A DNA stretch of 64,000 nucleotides from Thinopyrum elongatum (lineage: Eukaryota > Streptophyta > Magnoliopsida > Poales > Poaceae), in assembly GCA_011799875.1 (NCBI GenBank), contig CM022301.1, forward strand, positions 328,370,929 through 328,434,928, written 5' to 3'. Of the stretch, positions 1-10,375 are shown piece after piece (position 1 is the first letter of the stretch; each line of letters starts with the position of its first letter). A program made the position numbers and the translations under genes. The notes under the pieces were generated by a model. It saw nothing but the letters and a program-made list of their open reading frames with translations. It made no database searches and was not told the origin of the DNA.

Positions 1-383
1 TCTCGATAGATCCCGACGCAGCTCCGGAGACCGAAGACAGCATTGACAACCTTGCCCTTGCCGCCGAGCAACCAGGCAAGCCCCTCCCTTGAGCATACCG
101 ATATCGCCCATTCTAATTTCTCATGCTTGCATTAGAATTACTGCTGCTGCTGCTTTACCTATTCTGATGCATAGCCTGTTCATTGTAACCTGCTGTTGAT
201 AATTACCTACATATCCTAAACTGTTTAGTCTAGGCTGGGTAGAGACCTATCAGTGACCCCACTTATCCCGACTGCCGCGCTGGATCGTCAGAAGACCCGA
301 TCAATGGGATTGAAGACCAGGACCCGACACCGCACATCACCCCCCTTAGTTGTAACGACACTGCAGCGTTACTATCGAGTGCT

Positions 384-586
384 GAGGGTGAAACCTCTTG
401 TAGCACTTCTGATGTTAACTCTGTAGAGTAGCTATTCGGTCATGGTCATCGAGGGTGATTCCTCCTTCACCGCTTCCGATAACGACGCTGTCGTACAACA
501 CCTCAAGTGTGGACCCAGTGAGGGTGATTCCCCCTAGTTCACCTTGACGGATACATCGAGTGGGAATTCAATGAGGGTGATACCTC
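384..586 (+). repeat. Array of four GAGGGTGAT(T/A)CCTC mini-hairpins in L1
   Basis: Four imperfect copies of GAGGGTGATWCCTC begin at 384, 451, 520 and 573 (spacing 67, 69, 53). Each can fold as a GAGG/CCTC stem with a six-base loop, though the third copy is degraded. The same array with nearly the same spacing is present in L3 and L4. Confidence 0.75.
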
Positions 587-1300
587 GGATTCCCTGATGT
601 TATGGACACACGGATACTTGGACTTTACAATGTTACTTGGAAAGGCGGGTCGACCCTGAGGGGTACCCGCGTGTGATGTGAAGGCGGGTTGCCAATGTGG
701 TGCCCGAGTGGTGAATACGAGGCGCGGCCGGGCATTCTTAACCCTTGCCGCAAGTCCTCGAGACGGGGCGACGGGGTCACATCTTTCGTGAGTCTCTGCT
801 CGTTACCGCAAGCCCTAGTCCTAACGATTTGGATATTTGATCCGAGCAGGCCTCTGGCCTGATAGCACTAACCATCACGTGGGCATAGTATGGGCGTTCT
901 GCATCGTATGCATCAGCCGAAAGCTCTGTCAGACGTCCAGTTCAGCACTGCGGCACGGTCGGATCGTGTCGGCCACCCGAGGCGATGCTGGTATCCACCC
1001 TGTGCGCAACGACCCGGAGGGCGAGGGGCGATGGCCAAGACCCCCTTGCGCTTAGGACGTAGACCGGCGGGGACCTCTCTGCTGAGCTGTAGGTAGGGTT
1101 GCGATGTGTCGTTTGGCCGAGGCCGGGCATGACCCAGGAAAGTGTGTCCGGCCGAAGTTAATCGAGCGTGTTGGGTAAGTTGGTGCACCCCTGCAGGGAA
1201 GAACACTTCTATCGATAGCCGGTCCTACGGTAAAGGACACTCGGAGTTGTATCCTGATTGATACAATTTAGAACTGGATACCTGTGATGAGACCTGTATA

Positions 1301-1428
1301 TATGGCTCTGGGATTGCTTCTCGCAGGGAGTCGAGAAGGGATCTCAGGACGAGGTTGATGAATGTATGGCTCTGGGATTGCTTTCTCGCAGGGAGTCGAG
1401 AAAGGATCTATGGGTGAGGTTGATATTA
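1301..1428 (+). repeat. 64-base tandem duplication in L1
   Basis: A unit beginning TATGGCTCTGGGATTGC occurs at 1301 and again at 1365, so the period is 64 bases, with a few differences between the copies. L3 carries a single copy near 35008, so this duplication is specific to L1. Confidence 0.85.
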
Positions 1429-2803
1429 TTACTGCTACATTATATGGTATTGTTCTACTCTCTTCTACTGCTGCAAGACCGCTGAAGATGCTAGTCTTCG
1501 ATAGGACTAGGCCTTCTCTCTATTCTGGCATTTCTGCAGCCCAGTCCACATATACAGCCTCCCCTTGATAATGTTGCATATGTAGTGTAGATCCTTGCTT
1601 GCTGAGTACTTTTGAGTACTCACGGTTGCTTTGTTTACCTTTTCTCCCCATATCAGTTTGTCGTGACCAAGATGACGGAGCCCCCTGAGACAGATGCCCC
1701 GACGATCGCTACTACTACTACCCAGAGGATGGATACTACTACGAGTTGACTGACGACCAGGAGTAGGATCGGAGGGTCCCAGGCAGGAGGCCTTCGCCTT
1801 TCGATCGTAGTGTTTTATTTTGCCCCGCCTTTCTAAAGGCCTTTCTATTTCTATTTCATATCTGTACTCAGATATCTGATGCTTCCGCTGACGCTTGTTC
1901 GCAAGCTTATGTATTCGAGCCCTCGAGCCCCTGGCTTGTAATATAAAGCTTGTATGACTTTATTTATGTTTTAGAGTTGTGTTGTGATATCTTCCCGTGA
2001 GTCCTTAGGCTTGATCGTGTGCATTTGCGTGTATGATTAGTGCACGATCGGGCCGGGGGCGTCACACATGGCTAGCCGTATCCACGGGTGCCCTCCATAC
2101 CAACACTTTCCAAGGAATTTATTATTTGACAACATAAAGTAAATTCATTTATTCATTTTGGGACTGGGCATCCCTTATACCTTTGCCTTACTCTCGTGCA
2201 ATGACAAGTGAATAAACACTCATCGTGAGAATAACACATGTAGCATGGAAAATATCGGCCACCCCTCACCGCTTCGCGAGCGGTACGAGCACACAAAAGA
2301 GAAATTTATTTTAAAAATTAGAGATGGCACATGCAAATTTGCTTAGAACTGCAAAAGAATACCGCATATAGGTACATATAGTGGACTCATATGGCAAAAT
2401 TGGTTTAAAGGGTTTTGGATGCACAAGTAGTGATCATACTTAGTGCAAAATGAAGGCTAGCAAAAGATTGAGAAGCGACCAATCAAGAAACGAAAAATCT
2501 CATAAGCGAGCATTAAGCATAATTAACACCGAATAATGCACCACAAGTAGGATATAATTTCATTGCATAACTATTGACTTTCGTGCATGCATAGGGAATC
2601 ACAAACCTTAACACCAATATTCTTACTAAAGCATAATTACTCATCAACATAACTCACATATCACATCATCATATCTCAAAACTATTACAAGGAATCAAGT
2701 TTATTTTGTCCAATGATCTTCATGAAAGTTTTTATTATATCCTTCTTGGATATCTATCACTTTGGGACTAATTTTCATGTGTTGCTTTTGATAAGCTCAA
2801 ACA

Positions 2804-3024
2804 AATATAAGTGAAGATCATCAGCATAATATTTCTTTCTCTCAAATTAATTTAAGTGAAGCAAGAGAGAATTTCTTAAAAAATTTACTAACTCCCAAAT
2901 AAATCTAAGTGAAGCATGAGAGCATTTCTTCAAAAATAATAAAGCACACCGTGCTCAAAAAGATATAAGTGAAGCACTAGAGCAATTCTATAGCTCATAA
3001 AGATTTAAGTGAAGCATAGAGAGC
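2804..3024 (-). repeat. Degenerate tandem array, core TAAGTGAAGCATGAGAG
   Basis: About five copies of a 40-60-base unit carry the core TAAGTGAAGC followed by an AGAG-rich stretch and often CAATTC or ATTTCTTC (near 2808, 2853, 2905, 2965 and 3004). The same array lies at the equivalent place in S2 (about 6925-7145), S3 (about 15115-15235) and S4 (about 55013-55225), so it is an old family feature. Confidence 0.75.
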
Positions 3025-3227
3025 AATTCTAACAAGTCATGGCATAATTTTGGCTCGCTCAAATAGGTGTGTCCAGCAAGGATTCAAGACTTAAAACAAA
3101 AATCAAAACAAGCAAAGACTCATATCATACAAGACGCTCCAAGCAAAACTCATAGTATGTGACGAATAAAAATATAGTTCCGAGTAAAATACCGATGGTC
3201 GTTAGAAGAAAGAGGGGATGCCACTCG

Positions 3228-3298
3228 GGCATCCCCAAGCTTAGTTGCTTGCTTCTCTTTGGATAATAGCTTGGGATGCCATGGGCATCCCCAAGCTT
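3228..3298 (-). repeat. Two internal polypurine-tract-like motifs in S1
   Basis: On the minus strand AAGCTTGGGGATGCC occurs at 3242-3228 and 3298-3284. The real polypurine tract of this family, seen next to the 3' LTR in S4, is AAGCTTGGGGATGC. The copy at 3228 overlaps a hairpin with GGGGATGCC pairing with GGCATCCCC (about 3214-3236). Confidence 0.7.
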
Positions 3299-3887
3299 AG
3301 GCTCTTCTTACTCCTTATTCCTTCATCCATCGTAAAATCACCCAAAACTTGAAAACTTCAATCACACAAAACTCAACAAAACCTTCGTGAGATCCGTTAG
3401 TATAAGAAAACAAATCACTACTATAAGTACTATAGAAAACCAATTCATATTTTATTCTTGCATTATATCTACTGTATTCCAACTTTTATATGGGAAAAAC
3501 TCTTCAAAGAAAACCATAGAATCATTAAAACAAGCACACAACGCAAAGAAAACAGAATCTGTCTAAAACAGAACAATCTGTAGCAATCTGAATATTTCGA
3601 ATACTTCTGTAACTCCAAAAATTATGAAAACGTGAGAAATTTGTTTATTAATCTTCTGCAAAAAGAATCAAATCAAAATCACTCTTCTGTTAAAAATAAG
3701 TATTGTTTTCCTGAGCACAGAAGTTTCTGTTTTTCAGCAAGATCAAATCAACTATCACCCAAATCATCCCAAAGGCTTTGCTTGGCACAAACACTAATTT
3801 AAACCACAAAAACACATCTAACCAGAGGCATAATTGGGTATTTTATTGAAAACAGCAAGACAACCAAAAAGCAAAAAGATACAAGTT

Positions 3888-3933
3888 GGGTTGCCTCCCA
3901 ACGAGCGCTATCGTTTTACACCCCGGGCTAGGC
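3888..3933 (-). other. Conserved non-coding block (GCCTAGCTAGGGG...GGGAGGCAACCC) in S1
   Basis: Just downstream of the ORF on the minus strand lies a 46-base block that is almost identical in S2 (8012-8057), S3 (14199-14244) and S4 (54088-54133). It ends with TTGTTGGGAGGCAACCC, in which GTTG pairs with CAAC around GGAGG. It is conserved although the coding parts upstream differ completely, so a role in cis, such as packaging or RNA processing, is an inference. Confidence 0.7.
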
Positions 3934-3950
3934 ATAATATTTATTGATGC

Positions 3951-4790
3951 TCACAAGAAAGATAATAATTGAAACACAAAGAGAGCATCATAAAACACGT
4001 GACAAACACATTTAAGTCTAACATATTTCCGATGCATAGGAATTTTATAGGAAAACAAATTAGCAAGACAAGCAAGATCTAGCATATGCATGGAAGAAAA
4101 CAATAGCAATCTCAACATGAAGAGAGGTAATTTAGTAACAAGAAAATTTCTACAACCATATTTCCCTCTCTCATAATAATTACATGTGGGATCATATTCA
4201 AACTCAACAATACATAACATATTCTTTACATGATCCACATGCATGCAAAGTTGACACTCTTCCAAAATATTGGGATTATCATCAAATAAAGTCATGACCT
4301 CTCCAAGCCCACTTTTATCAGAAATTTCATAAGATTGAACATTCTCCAAATATGTGGGATTATTTTTACCTAAAGTCAACACTCTTCCAAACTCACTTTC
4401 AATATTATTGAAAACATTATTGTCAATAACATATTCATCATGAGGCTTAAATAAATTTTCAAGATCATAAGAATAATCACCCCAATCATGATCATTGCAA
4501 TAAGTAGTGGACATATCAAAATTAGCATCCCCAAGCTTGAGGTTTTGCATATTATTAGCACAATTGACGTTAATAGAATTTATAATAACATCATTGCAAT
4601 CATGCTTTTCATTCAAGGGGCTATCATGAACCACTTTATAAATTCCTTTGTTTAACACTTCATCACAATTTTTAGATTCATAAATCTCAAGCAAAACTTC
4701 ATAAAGATAATCCAGTGAACTCAATTCAGTAGCAATTGGTTTATCATAATTGGATCTTTTGAAAAGATTAGCAAGTGGATGAGGATCCAT
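3951..4790 (-). CDS. S1 ORF, 279 aa, family-specific protein of unknown function
   Basis: This is an intact ATG-to-stop frame of 279 codons, placed about 215 bases after the primer site, where gag would normally start. The N-terminal 200 residues are acidic and Asn/Asp-rich (for example the region around GDYSYDLENLFK) with scattered Cys. The last 70 residues are hydrophobic and Leu/Phe-rich and look like read-through of non-coding sequence, so the functional end may be earlier. I see no Retrotrans_gag pattern, no zinc knuckle CX2CX4HX4C and no protease motif. The motif LKLGDANF is encoded by a copy of the polypurine-like sequence (4525-4538). It may be a highly diverged accessory ORF of a non-autonomous element or simply an open remnant. 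Function unknown. Confidence 0.5.
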   Translation of the reverse strand: MDPHPLANLFKRSNYDKPIATELSSLDYLYEVLLEIYESKNCDEVLNKGIYKVVHDSPLNEKHDCNDVIINSINVNCANNMQNLKLGDANFDMSTTYCNDHDWGDYSYDLENLFKPHDEYVIDNNVFNNIESEFGRVLTLGKNNPTYLENVQSYEISDKSGLGEVMTLFDDNPNILEECQLCMHVDHVKNMLCIVEFEYDPTCNYYERGKYGCRNFLVTKLPLFMLRLLLFSSMHMLDLACLANLFSYKIPMHRKYVRLKCVCHVFYDALFVFQLLSFL

Positions 4791-5004
4791 AACAATAGAT
4801 TTTTAGCAAGCGAAGATGCAAGCAAAGAGAAGGCACATGGCAACGCAAGCAAACATGAGATCTGACGAGAAAAAGGCGAACAAAAAAGAAGGCGAATAAA
4901 ACGGCAAATTTTTGTGAAGTGGGGGAGAGGAAAATGAGAGGCAAATAATGTAAATTGCAAGGAGATGAGATTTGTGATTGGGAACCTGGTTGATGTTGAT
5001 GATG

Positions 5005-5024
5005 TCTCCCCGGCAACGGCGCCA
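5005..5024 (-). other. S1 primer-binding site (tRNA-Asp)
   Basis: The minus strand reads TGGCGCCGTTGCCGGGGA, which is complementary to the 3' end of plant tRNA-Asp (...TCCCCGGCAACGGCGCCA). It lies 11 bases inside the LTR end. Confidence 0.9.
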
Positions 5025-5035
5025 GAAATTCCTTT

Positions 5036-6627
5036 TGATGTCTGCTAGAACTACGTCGTATTTCCCCAAAGAGGAAGGGATGATGCAGCACAGCGACTGT
5101 AGGTATTTCCCTCAGTGATGAGACCAAGGTTATCGAACCAGTAGGAGAACCATGCAACACTACGTGAATGGTACCTAGACACAAATAAATAATACTCGCA
5201 ACCCGACGTAATAAAGGGGTTGTCAATCCCTTTCGGGCAACGGCACCAGAGATGGCTAGTGGACGGGAAAAAGTTGTAATAGATTGGATAAATATATGTC
5301 GAATAAATGCAAAATAATATAAAGTGCAGCATGGTATTTTTGGGTTTTTGGAAATATAGATCTGAAAATAAAAGCAAATAAAAATAGATCGCGAAGGCAA
5401 ATATATTAAAGAAGAGACCCGGGGGCCGTAGGTTTCACAAGTGGCTTCTCTCGAGAAAAATAGCAAACGATGGGAAAACAATTACTGTTGGGCAATTGAT
5501 AGAACTTCAAATACTCATGACAATATCCAGGCAATGATCATTATATAGGCATCACGTCCAAGATTAGTAGACCGACTCCTGCCTGCATCTACTACTATTA
5601 CTCCACACATCGACCGCTATCCAGCATGCATCTAGTGTATTAAGTTCATGGAAAAACGGAGTAATGCAATAAGAATGATGACTTGATGTAGACAAGATCT
5701 ATTTATGTAGAAATAGACCCCATCTTGTTATCCTTAATAGCAACAATGCATACGTGTCGTTTCCCTTTCTATCACTGGGATCAAGCACCGTAAGATCGAA
5801 CCCATCACAAAGCACCTCTTCCCATTGCAAGATAAATAGATCAAGTTGGCCAAACAAAACCCAAATATCGGAGAATAAATACGAGGCTATAAGCAATCAT
5901 GCATATAAGAGATCAAAGAAGACTCAAATAAATTTCATGGATAAAAACATAGATTTGATCATAAACTCAAAGTTCATCAGATTCCAACAAACACACCGCA
6001 AAAAGAGTTAAATCATATGGATCTCCAAGAGACCATTGTATTGAGAATCAAACGAGAGAGAGAAAGCCATCTAGCTACTAACTACGGACCTGTAGGTCTA
6101 CAAAGAAGTACTCACGCATCATCAGAGAGGCACCAATGGACATGATGAACCCCTCCGAGATGGTGTCTAGATTGGATCTGGTGTTACTGGAACTTGCGGT
6201 GGCTGGAATTGATTTTCGTTGACTCCCCTAGGGTTTTTGGAATATTGGGGTATTTATAGAGCAAAGAGGCGGTGCCGGAGGCGGCCGAGGTGGGCACAAC
6301 CCACCTCGGCGCGCCTGGGCCTCCAGTCGCGCCCTGGTGGGTTGTGCTCCCCTTGGAGCACCCCCCAGGTGCTTCTCCGGCCCACTGGATGTCTTCTGGT
6401 CCAAAAAAAATCCACAAACAGTTTCGCTGCATTTGGACTCCATTTGGTATTGATTTCCTGCGATGTAAAAAACATGCAGAAAACATCAACTGGCACTGGG
6501 CACTATGTCAATAGGTTAGTACCAAAAAATGATATAAAATGACTATAAAATGATTGTAAAACATCCAAGAATGATAATATAACAGCATGGAACAATAAAA
6601 AATTATAGATACGTTGGAGACGTATCA
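5036..6627 (-). mobile_element. S1 5' LTR (1592 bp)
   Basis: On the minus strand the LTR starts TGATACGTCTCCAACG at 6627 and ends ...GACATCA at 5036, followed by the tRNA-Asp primer site. It aligns throughout with the LTRs of S2 and S4. Promoter-like features are a TATA box at 6258-6253 and a GC hairpin upstream of it at 6340-6301. Confidence 0.92.
6253..6340 (-). promoter_or_regulatory. S1 LTR core promoter: GC hairpin plus TATA box
   Basis: TATAAA is at 6258-6253 on the minus strand. About 43 bases upstream lies an inverted repeat with 15-base arms (6301-6315 and 6326-6340) and a 10-base spacer; 12 of 15 positions pair. The same arrangement occurs in S2, S4 and D1. TATA function is inferred from position and sequence. 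Confidence 0.65.
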
Positions 6628-7340
6628 GCGATCATTAAGCATAACTAACACCGAATAATGCACCACAAGTGGGATGTAATTTCATTGCATAACTATTGAC
6701 TTTCGTGCTTGCATAGGGAATCACAAACCTTAACACCAATATTCTTACTAAAGCATAACTACTTACCAACATGACTCACATATCACTATCATCATATCTC
6801 AAAACTATTACAAAGAATCAAGTTTATTTTGTCCAATGATCTTCATGAAAGTTTTTATTATATCCCTCTTGAATATCTATCACTTTGGGACTAGTTTCAT
6901 ATGTTGCTTTTGACAGCTCAAATAAATTTAAGTGAAGAACATGAGCATAAAATTTTTTCGTCTCTCAAAATAATATAAGCGAAGCATGAGAGGATTTCTT
7001 CAAAATTTACTAACTCTCAAATAAATCGAAGTGAAGCATGAGAGCATTTCTTCAAAAATATTAAAGTACACCATGCTCAAAAAGATTTAAGTGAAGCACT
7101 AGAGCAATTCCATAGCTCAAAAAATTTAAGTGAAGCATAAAGAGCAATTCTATCAAATCATAGCATAATTTTGGCTCTCTCAAATAGGTGTGTTCAGCAA
7201 GGATACTTGACACAAAATAAAAAGCAAAGACTCATATAATACAAGACGCTCCAAGCAAAACTCATGATATGTGACGACTAAAAATATAGTTCCAAGTAAA
7301 ATACCGATGGTCGTTAGAAGAAAGAGGGGATGCCACTCGG

Positions 7341-7411
7341 GGCATCCCCAAGCTTAGTTGCTTGTTTCTCCTTGAATATTACCTTGGGTTGCCGTGGGCA
7401 TCCCCAAGCTT
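7341..7411 (-). repeat. Two internal polypurine-tract-like motifs in S2
   Basis: AAGCTTGGGGATGCC lies on the minus strand at 7355-7341 and 7411-7397. The first forms one arm of a perfect hairpin, GGGGATGCC pairing with GGCATCCCC (about 7327-7349). Confidence 0.7.
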
Positions 7412-8011
7412 AGGCTCTTCTTACTCCTTATTCCTTCATCCATCATGATCTCACCCAAAACTTGAAAACTTCAATCACACAAAACTTAACAAAACCTCTG
7501 TGAGATCCGTTAGTATAAGAAAACAAATCTTTACTTTAAGTACTGTAGAAAACCCATTCAAATTTTGTTATTGCATTATATCTACTGTATTCTAACTTTT
7601 CCATGGCTTATACCGCTCGATACAATCTATAGAATCATCAAAATAAGCACACAGTGCAAAGAAAACAGAATCTGTCAAAAATAGAACAGTCTGTAAAGAT
7701 GTGAATTGTTATCATACTTATGTAACTCCAAAACTTCTTAAAAACTAGGAAAACATAGGAAATTTGTATGTCAATCTTTTGTAAAAAATTCCGAATTTTT
7801 TGTTGCTTCTGTAAAGCTATACAATTATTTTACTGGACTCAAAAGTTTCTGTTTTTCCACAAGATCAAATCAACTATCACCAAAGCTATCCCAAAGGCTT
7901 TACTTGGCACAAACACTAATTAAAACATAAAAAACACAATCATAACAGAGGCATAATTGTGCAAACACTCAAGAACAGAAAGAAAAAGGCAAAAAATAAA
8001 TTTTATTCATT

Positions 8012-8057
8012 GGGTTGCCTCCCAACAAGCGCTATCGTTTTACGCCCCTAGCTAGGC
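8012..8057 (-). other. Conserved non-coding block in S2
   Basis: This is the same 46-base block as in S1, S3 and S4, ending GTTGGGAGGCAACCC on the minus strand, immediately downstream of the protease stop codon. Confidence 0.7.
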
Positions 8058-8070
8058 ATAAAGCATAGAT

Positions 8071-8682
8071 TCAAGTATTGTCATCTTTAGTTCTAGATCC
8101 ATTGGATTCCCTCATGATTGATTCATATGGTGGCTTGATCCATGTTCTAGGGAAGTGTTCCATTCCCTTTCTTAGTGGAAATTGAAATTTAATATTGCCT
8201 TCTTTCATATCAATCATGGCACCTATAGTGTGTAAAAACGGTCTACCAAGTATAATTGGACAAGACGGATTGCAATCAATATCAAGAACAATAAAATCTA
8301 TGGGCACATAATTCCTATTTGCAAGAATAAGAACATCATTAATTCTTCCCAAAGGCTTTTTAATAGTAGAATCCACCAAGTGCAAATTTAAAGAACACTC
8401 TTCAATATTGGTAAGACCAAGCACATCACATAAAGATTTCGGAATTGTGGAAACACTAGCACCCAAATCACATAAAGCAAAACACTCATAATTTTTTATC
8501 TTGACTTTGATGGTGGGTTCCCATTCATCATGTAATTTTCTAGGAATTGAGATCTCTAATTCCAACTTTTCTTCAAAAGCTTTCATCATAGCATCAACAA
8601 TATGTTTAGTAAAAGCTTTATTTTGTTCATAAGCATGGGGTGAATTAATCATGGATTGGAACAAAGAAATACAATCAATCAA
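8071..8682 (-). CDS. S2 retroviral-type aspartic protease (retropepsin-like), frame fragment
   Basis: This is the C-terminal protease part of the gag-protease polyprotein. The active-site motif CDLGASVSTIP (D-[LT]-GA type) is near residue 92 of the open frame. The flap/second motif region IILGRPFL, with the preceding FIVLDIDCNPSCP, is near residues 130-150, and the protein ends about 55 residues later in a charged tail. The order and spacing fit the retropepsin fold of plant Ty3/Gypsy elements, which cut the polyprotein inside virus-like particles. There is no ATG at the start of this frame; it continues from the frame at 8679-9062 through a frameshift, so the protein cannot be made as one chain from this copy. 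A close homologue lies in S3 (13659-14159). Confidence 0.88.
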   Translation of the reverse strand: MIDCISLFQSMINSPHAYEQNKAFTKHIVDAMMKAFEEKLELEISIPRKLHDEWEPTIKVKIKNYECFALCDLGASVSTIPKSLCDVLGLTNIEECSLNLHLVDSTIKKPLGRINDVLILANRNYVPIDFIVLDIDCNPSCPIILGRPFLHTIGAMIDMKEGNIKFQFPLRKGMEHFPRTWIKPPYESIMRESNGSRTKDDNT

Positions 8683-9062
8683 GGAGGAACTATCATAATT
8701 AAAGTCCTTGAATCCAAAAGAGTGGGCACATCACTAGTTAAAGTTTTGACCTCTCCAAACCCACTTTTATTAAAGTTTTCATCAACAATTTCACCCTTCG
8801 AATTATCGGGACGCCTTCTAATGAAAGTTGACTCTTCTTCAGTCCCTTTATCATCAATTTTAATTTTACTAAACAAGGAATCAATAGAAGAAACACCAAT
8901 CACTTTAAGATCTTCATCATTTTTATGAAAGCAATCACTAGAAAACGCTCTTTCTAAAAATTCTCTTTTAGCTCTAAGCATAGCGGTTCTTTTCTTACTT
9001 GCATCCATAGAAAGATACAAAGCTTTAATTGATTCCTCAACCTTAGGCACAAAATTTTTCAA
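8679..9062 (-). CDS. S2 polyprotein middle segment (gag-protease linker)
   Basis: This 127-codon frame lies between gag and protease. It is rich in Lys, Glu and Asp (KVEESIKALYLSMDASKK at its start) and has no recognised domain. It ends in a stop where the protease frame opens. The three frames (gag, linker, protease) are all offset from one another, so at least two frameshifts separate them, or the element is decayed. In related copies the region is probably continuous; that is inference. Confidence 0.55.
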   Translation of the reverse strand: MKNFVPKVEESIKALYLSMDASKKRTAMLRAKREFLERAFSSDCFHKNDEDLKVIGVSSIDSLFSKIKIDDKGTEEESTFIRRRPDNSKGEIVDENFNKSGFGEVKTLTSDVPTLLDSRTLIMIVPP

Positions 9063-9103
9063 CTTGAGATTTTTCTACATCATGAGAAATTCTATGAATG
9101 CTT

Positions 9104-10156
9104 CTAGACATATATATCATCAATCTTATTCAACTTTTCTTCTATCGTATTATTGAAAACCTTTTCAGCATTGATAAATTCTTTAATATTATTCTCAAGA
9201 TCATAGGTGTTCCTATTACTATTATAAGAAGGATTACTATAGGAATTACCATAATTATTAGAGGAGTTTCCAGGAAAAGGCCTAGAATTGAAATTACCTC
9301 TATAAGCATTGTTATTAAAATTGTTTCGCGAGACAAAATTCACATCTACGAAATCACTATTTTGCTCAATCAAAGTAGACAAAGGCACATCATTGAGATC
9401 AATAGGAGCACTTTTATTAGCAACCAATTTCATAAGAGCATCAACCTTTTCACTCAAAGAATTTATTTCTTGAACCGAATTAACTTTTTTACTAGTAGGA
9501 GCCCTTTCGGTATGCCATTGTGAATAATTTGCCATAATATTATCAAACAATTTAGTAGCTTCACCCAAAGTAATTTCCATAAAAGTACCACCCGCGGCGG
9601 AATCTAAAAGATTTCTAGAAACAAAATTCAATCCCACAAAAAAAATTTGTATGATCATCCAAAGATTTAAACCATGAGTAGGACAATTTCTTAGCATCAA
9701 TTTGATTCTCTCCCAAGATTGCGCAACATGTTCAGGCGCAAGTTGCTTAAAATTCATGATTTGATTTTTAAGAGAAATAATTTTTGCGGATGGAAAATAC
9801 TTAGTAATGAAAGCATCTTTGCACTTATCCCAAGAATCGATACTTTTGCGAGGCAAAGAAGAAAACCAAATTTTTGCGCGATCTCGCAAAGAAAACGGAA
9901 ATAATTTCAACTTCACAATATCATTGTCCACATCTTTTTTCTTTTGCATATCACATAATTCTATGAATGTGTTAAGATGGGGCGCGATATCCTCATTAGG
10001 AGTACCGGAAAACAAATCTTTCATAACAAGATTCAACAAAGCGGCATAAATATCACAAGATTCCGCACTAGTGGCGGGAGGAGCAATCGGAGTGCTAACA
10101 AAATCATTATTGTTGGTATTGGAAAAGTCACACAACTTGGTGTTTTCTTGAGTCAT
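9104..10156 (-). CDS. S2 gag (Retrotrans_gag-type capsid protein), 350 aa
   Basis: This is the structural protein that assembles the virus-like particle. I chose the ATG at 10156 (MTQENTKLCDF); upstream codons in the same frame are hydrophobic and lie in the leader. Residues about 70-200 match the plant Retrotrans_gag pattern: LFPFSLRDRAKIWFSSLP, then W.....AFITKYFP, then MNFKQLAPEHVAQSWERIK, then a GL....QIFFVGL segment and LDSAAGG. The last 90 residues are Asn/Ser/Arg/Gly-rich (a probable nucleic-acid-binding tail) without a CCHC knuckle. The frame is intact from ATG to stop. It lies about 190 bases downstream of the primer site. S4 keeps only the C-terminal half of this domain. Confidence 0.9.
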   Translation of the reverse strand: MTQENTKLCDFSNTNNNDFVSTPIAPPATSAESCDIYAALLNLVMKDLFSGTPNEDIAPHLNTFIELCDMQKKKDVDNDIVKLKLFPFSLRDRAKIWFSSLPRKSIDSWDKCKDAFITKYFPSAKIISLKNQIMNFKQLAPEHVAQSWERIKLMLRNCPTHGLNLWMIIQIFFVGLNFVSRNLLDSAAGGTFMEITLGEATKLFDNIMANYSQWHTERAPTSKKVNSVQEINSLSEKVDALMKLVANKSAPIDLNDVPLSTLIEQNSDFVDVNFVSRNNFNNNAYRGNFNSRPFPGNSSNNYGNSYSNPSYNSNRNTYDLENNIKEFINAEKVFNNTIEEKLNKIDDIYV

Positions 10157-10343
10157 CGTGACTACGCAAACAAGATTGCACACAAAAACAGATCTGACGA
10201 GAAAACGGCGAACGAAAAAGAGGGCGAATAAAACGACAAATTTTTGTGAAGTGGGGGAGATGAAAACGAGAGGCAAATGGCAAATTATGTAAATTGCAAG
10301 GAGATGAGATTGGTGATTAGGAACCTGATAGATGTTGATGATG

Positions 10344-10363
10344 TCTCCCCGGCAACGGCGCCA
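10344..10363 (-). other. S2 primer-binding site (tRNA-Asp)
   Basis: TGGCGCCGTTGCCGGGGA on the minus strand, 12 bases inside the LTR end, is complementary to the tRNA-Asp 3' end. Confidence 0.9.
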
Positions 10364-10375
10364 GAAATCCTTTCT

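Larger units (their letters stand above)
1..2066 (+). mobile_element. L1: right part of a LARD-type LTR (3' or solo LTR)
   Basis: This is the right-hand half of a long LTR of the TGTAACACCCC...GCGTCACA type, cut by the window start. It aligns by eye with the right half of L3 (about 33670-35723), sharing the GAGGGTGATTCCTC repeats, the block ending in CCTGCAGG and the terminal GGGGGCGTCACA. It ends with CA at 2066. The next bases are not a primer-binding site but the interior of S1, so this is a 3' LTR or a solo LTR inserted in S1. CATGG (2067-2071) is the expected target duplication; its partner lies outside the window. No coding capacity is seen. Large LTRs without genes are typical of LARDs such as Sukkula in Triticeae; the family name is a guess. 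Confidence 0.8.
2067..6627 (-). mobile_element. S1: minus-strand Gypsy-type LTR retrotransposon, 5' portion
   Basis: Read on the minus strand: 5' LTR (6627 to 5036), tRNA-Asp primer site (5024-5005), one ORF (4790-3951) and a long non-coding 3' interior that runs to 2067, where L1 interrupts it. The rest of the interior and the 3' LTR lie left of the window. The interior matches S2, S3 and S4 closely, including the block at 3888-3933, the array at 2804-3024 and the two polypurine-like motifs at 3228-3242 and 3284-3298. The element sits inside S2: bases from 6628 rightward are S2 interior, and the expected target duplication is GCGAT (6628-6632). No gag, protease, RT or integrase is present. 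The layout resembles non-autonomous Triticeae Gypsy families of the Sabrina/WHAM kind; that name is uncertain. Confidence 0.88.

Noticed and set aside
5005..5024. tRNA-like sequence at the primer sites
   Set aside because: Only 18 bases match the tRNA-Asp 3' end; no cloverleaf is present, so it is a primer site and not a tRNA gene.
4768..5481. 237-codon minus-strand frame over the S1 LTR end
   Set aside because: Spans the LTR end and primer site, so it is leader and LTR sequence, not a gene.
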